Assembly (NCBI GenBank): GCA_029216955.1
Contig: JANAVB010016199.1
Location: forward strand, 13,296,489 to 13,360,488
DNA length: 64,000 nucleotides
DNA from: Iris pallida
Lineage: Eukaryota > Streptophyta > Magnoliopsida > Asparagales > Iridaceae
Direction of reading: 5' to 3'
Shown here piece by piece: positions 1-10,288 of the stretch; position 1 is the stretch's first letter, and each line of letters begins with the position of its first letter. The notes below the pieces were generated by a model that was not told the DNA's origin, ran no database searches, and worked only from the letters and a program-made list of their open reading frames with translations. The position numbers and the translations under genes are program-made.

Positions 1-712
1 GGAGTGATAGTGATGGTGATGGTGATGGGAGTGTGTTATTTGTTTAAGGATATGAGAGGGTGTGATGGTGATGTGTGTGTTTTGGTGTTTGGTGTTTTGT
101 AGGATTTATAGGGTGTTGTGTGTGTTTATGTATGATGTAGGGGAGATATCATGGTGCTTGGGTTGAGTCCCGATGGGTCGGGTTGGGTCACAATTGGGTC
201 TAATTGGGTCCCGATAATTAAATGACTTAAATTAGCCATTTATAATCATTGATAAATAAATATTACAAGGGGACTAAATTGGATGGGACACAAGCGGTAT
301 GCGTGTAGTAGGCTCAAAATGGTCCGTGTCCATAACTTGTGTCAACCAGTTTGGGTCAAATTGGTGTCTCCAATACAAGTTGGAATTAAATGTGACTCGG
401 TAGGGTAAATCGGGATTGGATCAATTGTCCGAAAAGTTGTACGATAAAAATGAAGCACAAAAGAGTGTGTCTGAGTCGGACACGAAGGTCATGGGTGTAG
501 AGCGTCTCGAGTAGATCGTACATGACAAGTTGGTCTGGAGAAAATGACTAGCCTTGTGCTCCTAATTTAAAAGTCACGGTAACGTGACGATAATAATAAA
601 AAATAAAAGTGGGAAATAATTAATAACTTAGAAAATCATAATTAATCATATTAAATTCCTAATTAAATATTATTACTCTAATTAATTCTAATTAAATTCC
701 AGAGGGCTTACA
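1..712 (-). mobile_element. Partial 3' LTR of element C (left part)
   Basis: On the minus strand an LTR begins at 712 with TGTAAGCCCTCTGG, directly after a purine-rich tract and the end of pol, and runs leftward out of the window. Only its first ~710 nt (U3 side) are visible: AT-rich near the start, then repeated GGGTC/GTCAA words around 150-370 and a GATGGT-rich stretch at 1-130. No gene is visible. Its start does not resemble the start of the 5' LTR assigned to the same element at 51467, which is unexplained (see findings). Confidence 0.75.
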
Positions 713-727
713 ACCTATCCACCTTAG
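713..727 (-). other. Polypurine tract of element C
   Basis: Read on the minus strand this is TAAGGTGGATAGGTT, a purine-rich stretch immediately before the LTR start at 712. Ty3/gypsy elements prime plus-strand DNA synthesis here. The same type of tract, preceded by a TTTGAGGACAAAATT-like box, precedes the 3' LTRs of A1, A2, B and D. Confidence 0.75.
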
Positions 728-739
728 AGAATTTTGTCC

Positions 740-1408
740 TCAAAATTTAGACATATAATAACCAGCTAAGATATAAACAACTGAACATAATGCATGCATA
801 CCTAGCCCCACGAAGAGATGGAGAAAACGCTCGCATAACGCATCCTCGCGCTCCCAAGTCGATTCGCCTGGTGCATGATGCCTCCAAGCGACACGAACTA
901 GCAGGATGGTCTGACCCCGCAGAACCTTCTCTCTCCAGTCCAAGATCTCTATTGGCTGCTCCTCATAAGACAATCTCGGCCCGACAGTGACCTCCGAATG
1001 GTCTAGGACATGGCTAGGATCTGGCACATACCTCCTCAGCTGAGATACGTGGAACACATCATGAACACCCTCCAACGACTGCGAAAATGCTAACCGGTAG
1101 GCAACCTCTCCAATCCGCTCTAGCACATCAAAAGGTCCAATGTACCTTGGACTCATCTTTCCTCTTCCTCCAAACCTGATGGTACCTCTGGTGGGTGAGA
1201 TCCTCAGGAAGACATGGTCTCCCTCCCTGAACTCCAGGGGTCGTCGGTGCGTGTCCGCCCAGTGCTTCTGCCTGTCTTGAGCTGCTCTCAAGTGCCCCTG
1301 GATCTGCTTCACTTTCTCTACTGCACGAACTGCCAACTCTGGTCCGAGTATCTGTCTTTCACCCACCTCACTCCAATAGACTGGGGGACGACACTTCCTG
1401 CCATACAA
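740..1408 (-). pseudogene. Ty3/gypsy integrase C-terminal domain with chromodomain (fragment)
   Basis: The 222-residue open frame starts within the conserved YGRKCRPP motif after the integrase core. It continues through the GPFDVLERIGEVAYRL region and [15 protein letters not shown], and at about residues 140-195 has a chromodomain-like segment (LSYEEQPIEILD...VAWRHH...STWERED). In chromoviruses this domain targets insertion to particular chromatin. It is separated from the core at 1475-1846 by a stop and a frameshift in 1409-1474, so it is not expressed as a working polyprotein. The last ~30 residues after FLHLF look like read-through into non-coding DNA. Clade assignment to Tekay/Del is from memory of the motifs. 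Confidence 0.88.
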
Positions 1409-1474
1409 TGCTTAGAAAGGGGCCATCTGGATACTGGCCTGATAGCTGTTGTTATATAAGAACTCCACCAGGTG

Positions 1475-1846
1475 CTAGTGGTCCTCCCATGATCCCCTAA
1501 AATCTAGCATGCACACCCTCAACATGTCCTCCAGCATCTGAATGGTGCACTCAAACTGGCCATCTGTCTGCGGATGGTACGACGTACTAAACTTCAGTCG
1601 GGTACCAAGGCTCTCCTGTAGGCTCTGCCAGAAGTGCGATGTGAATCTCGAATATCGGTCAGATACTATACTAACCGGTACTCCATGAAGTCGTACAATC
1701 TGCCTCATATACATATCTGCTAGGGCTTCTGTAGACTGTCCCACTCTGAAGGGTAGGAAGTGAGCAGACTTGGTGAGTCGGTCCACTATCACCCAAACTG
1801 CATCACGTCCACTCGGGCTCCTCGGTAATCCTGTAACGAAGTCCAT
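1475..1846 (-). pseudogene. Ty3/gypsy integrase catalytic core (fragment)
   Basis: The 123-residue frame begins MDFVTGLPRS and ends SWEDH before an in-frame TAG. The three acidic positions of the DDE catalytic triad can be placed at D2, D63 (in VSDRYSRF) and E99 (in HPQTDGQFE), so the triad is present. The core of a retroviral-type integrase cuts and joins element DNA into the host chromosome. Downstream pol resumes in another frame at 1408 and upstream reading is blocked by TAG at 1865-1867, so this is a decayed copy. It belongs to element C. Confidence 0.9.
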
Positions 1847-2036
1847 CGTGATATGCTCCCATTTCTACTCCGGTATGGGAAGTGATTGGAGCAGTCCGAC
1901 GGACCTCTGGTGCTCAGCCTTGACTTGCTGACATACCAAGCACCTGGCTACAAAGCGGACTATCTCTCACTTCATTCCATGCCACCAATAATGCTGCCTC
2001 AGGTCTCTGTACATCTTCGTACCTCCTAGGTGAATG
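1847..2036 (-). pseudogene. Integrase zinc-binding domain remnant of element C, cut by the A1 insertion
   Basis: Translated on the minus strand in frame with the core at 1475-1846, this encodes the end of the HHCC zinc domain (KMYRDLRQHYWW, then a CLVCQQVKAEH segment) and the linker to the core. Two in-frame stops interrupt it: a TGA just after the GMK motif near 1965 and a TAG at 1865-1867. The frame ends abruptly at 2036, where the A1 LTR begins. The missing first half of the zinc domain is at 44127-44349 on the far side of the 42-kb insert, and the two halves fit in frame. Confidence 0.85.
2032..2036. repeat. Left target-site duplication of A1 (GAATG; right copy GAATA at 44127-44131)
   Basis: The five bases before the A1 start are GAATG and the five after its end are GAATA. 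One mismatch is consistent with mutation after insertion. With one copy removed, the integrase reading frame of element C continues across the junction, which supports a single insertion event. Confidence 0.75.
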
Positions 2037-2958
2037 TGTAAAACCCCTAAATTTTTACTATATTTTTTTATATAAATTTGATACCGATTTTTCTTTAATT
2101 TGTATATTGTACGTCGTGTAGTTGCATTGTACGTCGTGCACGAAATTTTGTTTTTCGTAATTGCTCAACGAGTGCGAATATGTGCGAGCGTACATATTTT
2201 AGAAAAATATTTTTTATTTTTTTATAGTTTCAAAATAATATATATAATAATTATTTTAGCTATCGTACAAAAATTCCAAGCTCATTATTTTATTTATTTT
2301 ATTTATACAAAGCCTTTCGTTTATAACAATTATTGATAATATTTTTCGTGCATACATATATATTTCATAAATATTTTATTGGTTTATTTTTAAATAATAA
2401 TGTAATTTTTGAAATTAAGTATTATTATAATTTTAGTGTTCATAAAAATATATTTTAAAATGGTTGATATTTGTTAAAATTAATTATGATGATTTACAAA
2501 TTTGAATGCATGGATTTAGATTTATCTATATTTAATTTGGATTGAATTTGGAATTGATTTGAATTGTTTTTAAAAAAAATTATTTAAATTAAGTAGAGAA
2601 TTATCTAATTGGGTTTTAAATATTCCTAATCCTTATCCAACTGGAAATTTTCACATCCTATAAATAGGCAGGTACTCCTCCATAAATTCCTCACATCCAC
2701 AAAAGTTTCTCTCCATAATTGTCGTGCATTGTGTCGGTGTCCACATCTTATTCCATAGTTTACATCTATATTATCTCCTTCCCCATGTCGGACACACCCT
2801 GACATCATCAATCCCTAAACCTAACCTAATCCTACCCGAGCCATCTACCCACCACGGTGCTACCACGACCCTCGTCGTTCCAACCACCATCGGGACGACC
2901 CACAGTATCCTCGCCATCACGACCCCTGCAACACAAACCAGCCGTCATCACCCGAAAT
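2037..2958 (+). mobile_element. A1 5' LTR, first segment
   Basis: This matches 40273-41203 of the A1 3' LTR almost throughout: AT-rich U3, a TATA box, then a C-rich leader ending ATCACCCGAAAT. At 2959 the A2 element starts. The last five bases before it, GAAAT, would be A2's target site; the matching right copy has been deleted. No coding gene. Confidence 0.85.
2659..2667 (+). promoter_or_regulatory. TATA box of A1 LTR
   Basis: TATAAATAG sits between the AT-rich U3 and the C-rich transcribed part, in the context ACATCC-TATAAATAG-GCAGGTACTCCTCC. The same box and flank occur in the other A1 and A2 LTRs (3851, 33576, 40904, 56599, 63906). Transcription would start about 30 nt downstream; the start itself is inferred. 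Confidence 0.75.
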
Positions 2959-3813
2959 TGTAATACCCCTAAATTTCTACTAATTTTTTTAAAAACTAAT
3001 TTTGGTATTATACAACGAGTACGAATACGTAGATACGAGATATTTAATTTTCAAGTAAATTCGTTTTATTATAAACTCTTAAATAGCAAATAAATATTTT
3101 TCAAAATACTTATATGGTAAATAAGTGTTGCTTGTTTTAGTATCATACAATGTATGCCAAAACATATTTGTTCTATGTTCTTGAGAAAACTATTTTATTT
3201 GTTATACAAATACGGATAGTAATTTTGAAAATAAATATTTATGTGAATACTATTTGCGTGCGAGTACGTATATGCAAGGTAGTATATTTTATATATACAA
3301 AGTTTTATAGTATAGATTTTCCTATAGAAAGTATTTTTATATAAGGCAAATATTTTATCGTGTTTGAGCACGAAAAATATTATACCATAGTTATTTTAAA
3401 AATAATATTTTTTATTTATAAATAATAAGTCAAAAAATTTGTTTTAAGTAAAATTTTATTTATATGTCATTTAATAAAATTTTGTTCATTTATATATAGT
3501 AAATTTTTGAAATTTATTTTATCTTAATTTAAACAAAAAGCTATTTTGAAATTATTTCATGTTAATATTTAATAATTATAGTAATTTTCGAAATTAATTA
3601 TTATTGTTATTTATTATAAAGATAATTCGAAATTCATGGATTTAATGTTTGATCATTTATAGTAAATTAAATTTAATTTGATATGAATTTTAATTTAGTT
3701 TAAACTTATAGATATGAATCATCTAGATATGGATTCAGATCAGATTGTATTTAGTTATATTAGTTTTGTATTAATTTAAAATAAATAGTAAATTATTTAT
3801 TTGGGTTTTAAAT

Positions 3814-3859
3814 AAACCCTAATCCTATCCAAATGGAAATTCCCACATCCTATAAATAG
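3814..3859 (+). promoter_or_regulatory. A2 LTR core promoter: telo-box plus TATA box
   Basis: AAACCCTAA (telo-box, 3814-3822) lies 28 nt before TATAAATAG (3851-3859). The pair is kept at the same spacing in the A2 3' LTR (33539 and 33576). The A1 LTR has the TATA box but a changed upstream word (ATTCCTAATCC or ATTCATAATCC). Telo-boxes are known plant promoter elements of ribosomal-protein and cell-cycle genes and binding sites of chromatin factors; a role here is inference. Confidence 0.65.
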
Positions 3860-4014
3860 AGAGGTACTCCTCCATTAATTCCACACGCCAAATTTCTCCA
3901 CAAATAATTTCCAACCACCGTGCATCGTGTCCGTGTGCGTGTCCCCTCCCCGTCTTATTCCATATTTACAAATACATTTTTATCCTCCGTGTCGACAACC
4001 CCGACACAATCAAC

Positions 4015-4019
4015 CGACT
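4015..4019. repeat. Target-site duplication of B (CGACT; second copy 14224-14228)
   Basis: CGACT stands directly before TGTCACGCCCC (4020) and directly after GGGTGACA (14223). The uninterrupted A2 3' LTR reads ACCGACTCCATC at the same site, so the insertion point and both ends of B are fixed to the base. Confidence 0.95.
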
Positions 4020-6636
4020 TGTCACGCCCCAGAACCAGAATACTGGAGAGCGGGGGCGTACATAGCCAGCTACGTATATTGAAATGGAATCCACCTCGCT
4101 ATACGGTCACGGCTGTCTAGATATGAGGGTTTACTACAAGCCAACGGTCTCTTAAGGTCAAGCCTATTGTCTCAATCTCAAACAAATAATATGATTACAA
4201 GATGTTAGATCACCAAATATACAATAAAAGGCGTCCCAAATATTACATATTCAGTTGATCATGAAGCTAGTCATACAAAATGTGAGGACTAGCAAGAGTT
4301 AAGTCATACATGATCAACCCTAGGATTTGTTAATCATGTTACAGCCCGTAGGCAGACAGTAACTAAAAGTGCATCGAGCTAACAGGTGCTCGTCGGCTAA
4401 ACGCCTCAAAAGAATGAATTTACAATGTAGTGGGTGAACAAAATGGAAAACCCACTCGTAGCCCGGGTTCCTTCTAGTCGCCACCATCGGGCTGGAGGTT
4501 CGGTAGATCCTCGGGGGCTGCTCCAAAATCTGGCCACACAAAACCAGCTGTAGCTGGGTCAAACCCCAGAAAGAGCAAGTGCCACAAGGGAGGCCACAAA
4601 ATAAGGACAAAAGCCAGCATATCAGAATCATAAGAAAATGGAAGAAAAGTACAAGTAATAAAAGTACAGCAAGACAATAAACGACTAGGGACATGAAACC
4701 ATTCCGGGAGCCAGATTACAACTCGTAAACCAAACAAGGACCGGGGTTGTAACCCTTCGCCTTAATAGCACTTGTCTCTATCCACTTATTGTTAAAGATA
4801 CGTAAAACAATCATGTACAGGAGTACCAGGTACAGGGACTAGATAAGACTTAGCCAAGGCTGGACGCCATCCATTCACAAACGGCCAAGCAAATACTACG
4901 GCTTATTACTTAACTAACTAGGGTTATCACAAGCCTAATTACTAACAAGATGCAATGAGAAATTCCTAGTCCCAAGCCCTGCAGACTATCCAGTTATCCT
5001 TCCGCGGGTTGAGAGTATGGTTGGGTACATCGCCCAGGAGACGATATACCCTTAGGTGACTTAGAGGTGCAACACATGACAGTGTGCTGGAAATGTGCTC
5101 TACTCGTTGGCAAGCTACAAGTCCATTTAAAGCACCCAGATAACGAGATCGCCTGTGACTGTAAATTCTCCATGAACTATAGTTTGATCTAGTAATTAGC
5201 CTAATCCATATTCAGTGCGAATCCCTGACCGTGGTAACCAGGGAGTCACGTCCTAGACATGATGCGAGACAAGACAAGTGGATTGCACAAAGCAGCAAGA
5301 ATGAACACCCACGGAGTCAGAGTTGATTATACGAGTCAAGTTAGCCGTCGCAACAGCATCAAGTCAAGTCAAGTTACAAGTTTACAAGTTACAAGTCAGG
5401 AGTGCGTCACCACGGGCCACTATCAAGTTATCCAGAAAGTACTAAATCATACTTCACATAACTCACAAGCACCATACTAGTCATAAGCAAAACACCGAAA
5501 ACCGTGTCAGGTCGTGTTGGGCCAAGACAGTCGTGTTGTGTGGAACAAGTTTCCAAAACTCTAATCCACAAAAGAGAAGCCAAGTCCAAGGAATAAAACC
5601 AAACCATCATGGGCAAGTGGATTGCGCAAAGGGGGAGGGGTCAGGTTGCGTAGGGGTTGGATTGCGCTAGAGCCAAGCGCGCTGGGTCGGGTTGTGCCGG
5701 GCGAGCTGCGTGGGTCGGGTTGCGCAAGGAACGAGCTGCGCTAAGTCGAATTGCGCCGAAAACGACTGGGCTGAGGATGGATTGTATGGGGTTTCGATTG
5801 CGCTGGATCCAAGCGTGCTGGGTCGGCTTGCGCAGGGTGAATTGCGCTGAGCCAAGCCGCGCTGGGTCAGGTTGCGCCGAGATCAGGTGGCGCTGGAGGA
5901 TACGCGATTCACCAAAGGACAAGCTGCGCGGATCAGCCAGCGCTAAAGAACGCTGGCCGAGGAAGGCTGCACGTTCAACCTTGCGCTAAAGAGCGCAGGC
6001 CGAGAGGTCTTCTTCTCCAGCTAGGCTGAGAAGATGAACCAAGAACACCAAAAACTTCAAATCTCCATATCTTGGCCAAATCAAAACCAAATTTAGATTT
6101 TCAAAGTTCTAACTTGTGTAAAATTGAATTCTCTTCCACATGGAAGCCTCAAAATAAGAAAAAAAAAAATCTAAGTTTAATAGATCAAAACCAAGAAAAT
6201 CCGAAAATAGTTAAAACTTAGATCTAGAACAATGGAGACTCCAATTCACAAAATGCCAAGTTCTAATGTTGTTCACTATGGCCTAATCTAGCTAATGGAC
6301 AAATAGGGTACTTATTTGGTGGCAAGGTGCACTTGCCTATGGTGTTGGTGGAGGAAGGAGGAAGAAGAAGATGGGGAAATTAATAGAAATTATGGAGGAG
6401 AGAGAAAGTTTGGTGGGGATTTAACGAGGGTGGGTTGTGATGGAATGAGGGTGGAGTATATGTTAAAGTGTTCCTTTGGGCTTAAAATCAAACCAAACCA
6501 AACCAAACCAACTGAAGCCGAGCCGAAACCCAAAATACGAGAAAACCCAAAGTTCCACAAGTCAAGAAAAAAATAAAAATATATGGCAAAATCCAACTAC
6601 GAGTATAAATACGAAATACGGGAAATGAGGGTGACA
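4020..6636 (-). mobile_element. B 3' LTR
   Basis: This 2617-bp LTR is nearly identical to 11629-14223. It contains a stretch of AAGTCAAGT/TTACAAGT words near 5340-5400 and the GC-rich TGCGC repeat tract at ~5625-5905. Open frames of 60-125 codons occur on both strands, but they show no protein-family motif and change between the two LTR copies, so I do not call genes. Confidence 0.93.
5625..5905 (-). repeat. Degenerate GC-rich repeat tract in B LTR
   Basis: Words such as ATTGCGCTGGATCCAAGC and GCGCTGGGTCGGGTTGCGC recur about every 35-40 bp. The tract is repeated in the other LTR at about 13222-13505. It differs strongly in base composition from the AT-rich LTR around it and is rich in TGCGC/GCGCA, so the transcript could fold on itself. 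Function unknown. Confidence 0.7.
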
Positions 6637-6650
6637 ACTCTACCCACCTT
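6637..6650 (-). other. Polypurine tract of B
   Basis: The minus strand reads AAGGTGGGTAGAGT immediately before the LTR start TGTCACCC at 6636, preceded by the TTTCGAGGACGGAATT box. This marks the 3' end of the internal region and confirms the minus orientation. Confidence 0.85.
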
Positions 6651-7373
6651 AAAAGAATTCCGTCCTCGAAATTTAATTAAGGAGCTAGAGACTGTCACGG
6701 CAAGCTACACTAAGCACCAACAACTACACTAAGCAGTTCAATCATACAATCATACATGCAAGCAAGGAATGGAAAGCATAAGGCATAAGGAAGACATTAT
6801 ACCTTACGAGTCAAACAAGTCGGGATATCGCGATCAGATGTCGTCCTCACGCTCCCACGTTGACTCACCTAGAGAGTGATGACCCCAAGAAACACGGACT
6901 AAACTAATAGTCTTGTTCTTGAGTATCTTCTCTTTCCTGTCCAATATAGACACGGGCCTTTCCTCATACGAAAGGTTGGTACCAACAACCAGTTTCGAAT
7001 GGTCTAGGATATGGTTCGGGTCCGGGATATACCATCATAATTGGGACACATGGAATACATCATGCACCTCACTTAGTGACGACGGAAGAGCAAGACGATA
7101 GGATACATCTCCTACTCGCTCCAGGATATCGAACGGCCCTATATACCTAGGACTAAGCTTTCCCCGCACGCCAAAGCGAATGACGCCGCGGTTAGGCGAG
7201 ATCCTAAGGAATACATGGTCGCCGATAGCAAACTCTAAGGGACGCCTGTGAGCATCGGCCCAATGTCGTTGGCGATCTTGGGCAACTCAAAGATGATCCC
7301 TGACTTTTCTGACTACTTCAACCGTATGGGCAATCATTTCTGGACCGAGCATCTGCCTCTCTCCGACATCATC
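6651..7373 (-). pseudogene. B integrase C-terminal domain and chromodomain remnant
   Basis: Conceptual minus-strand translation matches the C-terminal integrase region of element C (740-1408): a [11 protein letters not shown] segment, [32 protein letters not shown] and a chromodomain-like LSYEERPVSILD...STWERED segment near 6850-6990. Several in-frame stops break it, including one at 7371-7373 just after the [10 protein letters not shown] motif, so no long open frame survives. Confidence 0.8.
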
Positions 7374-7853
7374 CTATGCTAGCGGGGATCTGCACTTCCT
7401 GCCATACAGTGCCTCGAATGGGGCCATCTGAATACTGGCCTGGAAACTGTTGTTGTACGAGAACTCCACCAGGTGCAGGTGATCTTCCCATGAACCACCG
7501 AAGTCAAGTGTACAAGATCTCAATATGTCTTCAAGGGTCTGGATTGTACGCTCCGACTGACCATCTGTCTGCGGATGATATGCCGAACTGAACTGGAGAC
7601 GAGTTCCCAAACTCTCTTACAGGCTACGCCAAAAGTGTGATATGAATCTTGAATCTCGGTCCGAGGTGATACTGACGGATATACCGTGAAGCCTGACAAT
7701 CTGCCTGAGGTACATCTTTGCTAGCTGAGCCGTAGACTGCCCAACTCTGAATGAAAGAAAATGAGCCACCTTCGTGAGCCGGTCAACTATAACCCAAATA
7801 GCATCTCGACCAGCTGGGGATCTAGGCAATCCAGTTATAAAATCCATGGTCAT
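7374..7853 (-). pseudogene. B integrase catalytic core (two open pieces)
   Basis: Piece one (7617-7853) begins MTMDFITGLPRS and includes the SITSDRDSRF motif. Piece two (7374-7610) includes [15 protein letters not shown] and ends in the YGRKCRSP motif. The DDE triad residues are all visible: D in MDFI, D in TSDRD, E in GQSER. A TAA at about 7614-7616 separates the two pieces, in the same frame; a CAA-to-TAA change would explain it. The order and spacing are standard for Ty3/gypsy integrases. Confidence 0.9.
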
Positions 7854-7994
7854 ATGCTCCCACTTCTATTCTGGAATCGGCAAGGGCTGAAGAAGTCCAG
7901 CGGGCCTCTGATGTTCAGCTTTAACCTGCTGGCAAACCAAACACCGAAAGACAAACCGGGCTATCTCCCTCTTCATGCCATTCTACCAGAAATG
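7854..7994 (-). pseudogene. B integrase zinc-domain end and linker, with three stops
   Basis: In frame with the core, the minus strand encodes the NGMKREIA and CLVCQQVKAEH segments of the zinc domain and linker. Three TAG codons lie here. One is at 7866-7868, at the same codon where element C also has TAG (1865-1867). The other two flank the HFW segment near 7980-7993. Related elements have tryptophan or glutamine at these positions, from memory. Confidence 0.8.
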
Positions 7995-9332
7995 CTAACA
8001 AATATCACGGTATATCTTTGCACCACCGGGATGAATAGAATATCGTGAATTGTGAGCTTCTGCCATGACTTCCTGTCTGATATCTCCACTGGGCACACAA
8101 AGACGAGTGCCGTACCGAAGTGTATCATCTTTACGGATACACAACTCTGGCCTTCTTCCTGCTTCACATTCTGTTCTGAGTCGCTGAAGCTTGGAATCTG
8201 TAGACTGTGCTATCCGGATCCTCTCAACTATGCTGGACTGAACCTGTAGACTGGCCATCAACGCCACGTTGGTAGGAAGAACCACTTCAATTCCCATCTT
8301 CTGAAGATCTGCCAATAATTCTGGTTGCGCCATTAGGAAATAAACTCCGGCTCTCCTGCTCAATGCATCTGCTACAACGTTGGCCTTTCCGGGGTGATAC
8401 TGTAAGTCCACATCATAGTCTACCAATAGCTCGAGCCATCTCCTCTGCCGCATGTTAAGGTCCTTCTGGGTGAAGACATACTTCAGGCTCTTGTGATCCG
8501 TAAATATCTCCACTCTGTCTCCGTACAAGTAGTGCCACCAAAGCTTAAGTGCAAACACTACTGCTGCCAGTTCCAAGTCATGGGTCGGGTAATTCTTCTC
8601 ATGATCACGAAGTTGACGTGATGCATAAGATATTACCTTTCCATGCTGTATCAAGACACATCCCAATCTTCTGCCTGAAGCGTCGTAATAAACTGTGAAT
8701 CCTCCGGTCCCATCTGGAAGTGTGAGAATGGGAGCCGTTATCAAACCTCGCTTCAACTTCTCAAATGATTCCTGACACTCTGCTGTCCAAGCAAACTGCA
8801 CATCCTTACGGGTCAACTGGGTCATCGGCGCCGAAATCCTTACAAAATCTGAAACGAATCGTCGGTAGTAGCCGGCCAATCTAAGGAAGCTGCGAACCTC
8901 TGCTGCTGAACTAGGTACTGGCCATGTCTCGATAGCCACAATCTTCTGGGGATCCACTTCTACTCCTCCTCGAGTAATGATGTGACCCAAGTACGAAATA
9001 CGATCGAGCCAGAACTCGTATTTACTGAACTTGGCGTACAACCGGTGCTCTCTAAGCGTCTGAAGGACGATTCTGAGATGCTGCTCGTGCTCTGCTTTGC
9101 TCTTGCTGTAGACCAGGATATCATCTAGGAACACGATCACGAACTGATCCAAGTAAGGCATGAAAATGCGATTCATGAGGTCCATGAATACAGCCGTCGT
9201 ATTGGTCGCTCCAAAGGGCATAACAAGAAACTCCCAATGCCCATACCTCGATCTAAACGCTATCTTCAGGATGTCCTGCTCTCTGACCCTGATCTGGTGG
9301 TATCCTGACCGCAAGTCTATCTTCGAGAACAC
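7995..9332 (-). pseudogene. B reverse transcriptase (palm to connection), RNase H and start of integrase
   Basis: The longest open frame in the window (445 codons). Residues 1-75 carry the RT palm, with MPFG at 38-41 and the catalytic FLDD at 68-71 (the usual Ty3/gypsy variant of YxDD). The connection region follows. RNase H spans about 205-330 with D217 (YYDAS), E254 (LELAAV), D279 (FTDHKS) and D322 (ADALSR), so all four acidic residues are kept. The C-terminus (about 400-445) enters the integrase zinc domain. The enzyme copies element RNA into DNA and degrades the RNA. The frame is closed at both ends by TAG codons. NTTA replaces the common NAPA after MPFG. Confidence 0.95.
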
Positions 9333-9356
9333 TGAAGCCCCTTTGAGTTGATTAAA

Positions 9357-9605
9357 CTAGTCATCTATCCTCGGGAGAGGGTACCTGTTCTTGATTGTCA
9401 CTGAGTTTAAGGTACGATAATCTACACATAACCTGGACGTACCATCCTTCTTTTTCACAAGAAGCATCGGGGCTCCCCAAGGCGATCCACTTGCACGAAT
9501 GAATCCCTTGGTCCTCAATTCTTCAATCATCTTGTACAAAATCTCCAACTCTGAAGGCGCCATCCTGTAGACTCGCTCTGATACTGGTGCTGTCCCGGGG
9601 ATCAA
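9357..9605 (-). pseudogene. B reverse transcriptase N-terminal part
   Basis: Encodes [20 protein letters not shown], the [16 protein letters not shown] motif and [24 protein letters not shown]: the finger and first palm motifs of Ty3/gypsy RT. An in-frame TAG at 9354-9356 separates it from the remaining RT at 7995-9332. The upstream protease frame meets it through a one-base deletion near 9606-9615. Confidence 0.93.
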
Positions 9606-9607
9606 GT

Positions 9608-10270
9608 CTATAGTGAATCAATCTCCCGCTCTGGCGGCATCCCTGGAAATTCCTCTGGGAAGACATCTGAAAACACTTCAACTATCCGGGGTAACTGCAC
9701 TGCTGCTACGGCCATCCGCAATACTGGGGAAGATGGTTCCACTGCGCCTCTAGAAAATGAGAACTCTGGCTCGCCTGGAATACTAAAGACAACCCTGCCA
9801 ACATGGCAGTCTATCCTAGCATACTGGTTCCTCAACCAATCCATGCCTAAGACTACATCATAGTCTGTCATAGGGAATTCTATAAATCTAGCGGGGAACT
9901 CTCTACCGCTAACTACGATCCGACACGAGGAAAACACTCGTTCTACTCCCACAAGACCATTACCAGTAAGTATATTAAGCCTCACTGATAATGACTCGGG
10001 CTCCAATCCTACCCGTGTCGCGAATCGTGCAGACATGAATGAATGCGATGCACCAGAATCAAATAATACCAGTGCTGGAGAGGAGTTGACGAGAATAGTA
10101 CCTGCCACTACCTCACCTGGTGCAACTTCTTCTTCCATAGTCATCATCATGGCCTGACCTTGTCCTCTAGCTGCGGGTCCCCTCTGCTGGAAACCTCTCT
10201 GTCTGTTCTGCACTTGGGCTTGGGCGTATTGCTGCTGGTTCTGCTGATGAAATGCCTGGACCTGAGGCAA
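9608..10270 (-). pseudogene. B aspartic protease region
   Basis: The 220-codon frame has a Gln-rich start, then the retroviral-type aspartic protease with the catalytic D-S-G-A at residues 71-74 (ALVLFDSGASHSF) and the DVVLGMDWL motif typical of Ty3/gypsy proteases. The end (PPEREID) is the normal entry to RT, but a one-base deletion sends it into a TAG. The protease would cut the Gag-Pol polyprotein. It is separated from gag by a TAG at 10286-10288 (CAG to TAG would explain it). Confidence 0.92.
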
Positions 10271-10288
10271 TAATGGCTTCGGGTACTG

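Larger units (their letters stand above)
2959..4019 (+). mobile_element. A2 5' LTR, first segment
   Basis: Nearly identical to 32688-33745 of the A2 3' LTR. It is very AT-rich U3 up to ~3800, then has the promoter at 3814-3859 and the start of the C-rich leader, and stops at 4019 where B is inserted. Short open frames here are chance frames in AT-rich DNA. Confidence 0.85.

Noticed and set aside
5657..5989. Frames on both strands in the B LTR repeat tract
   Set aside because: Produced by the degenerate TGCGC repeat; reading frames are not kept between B's two LTRs.
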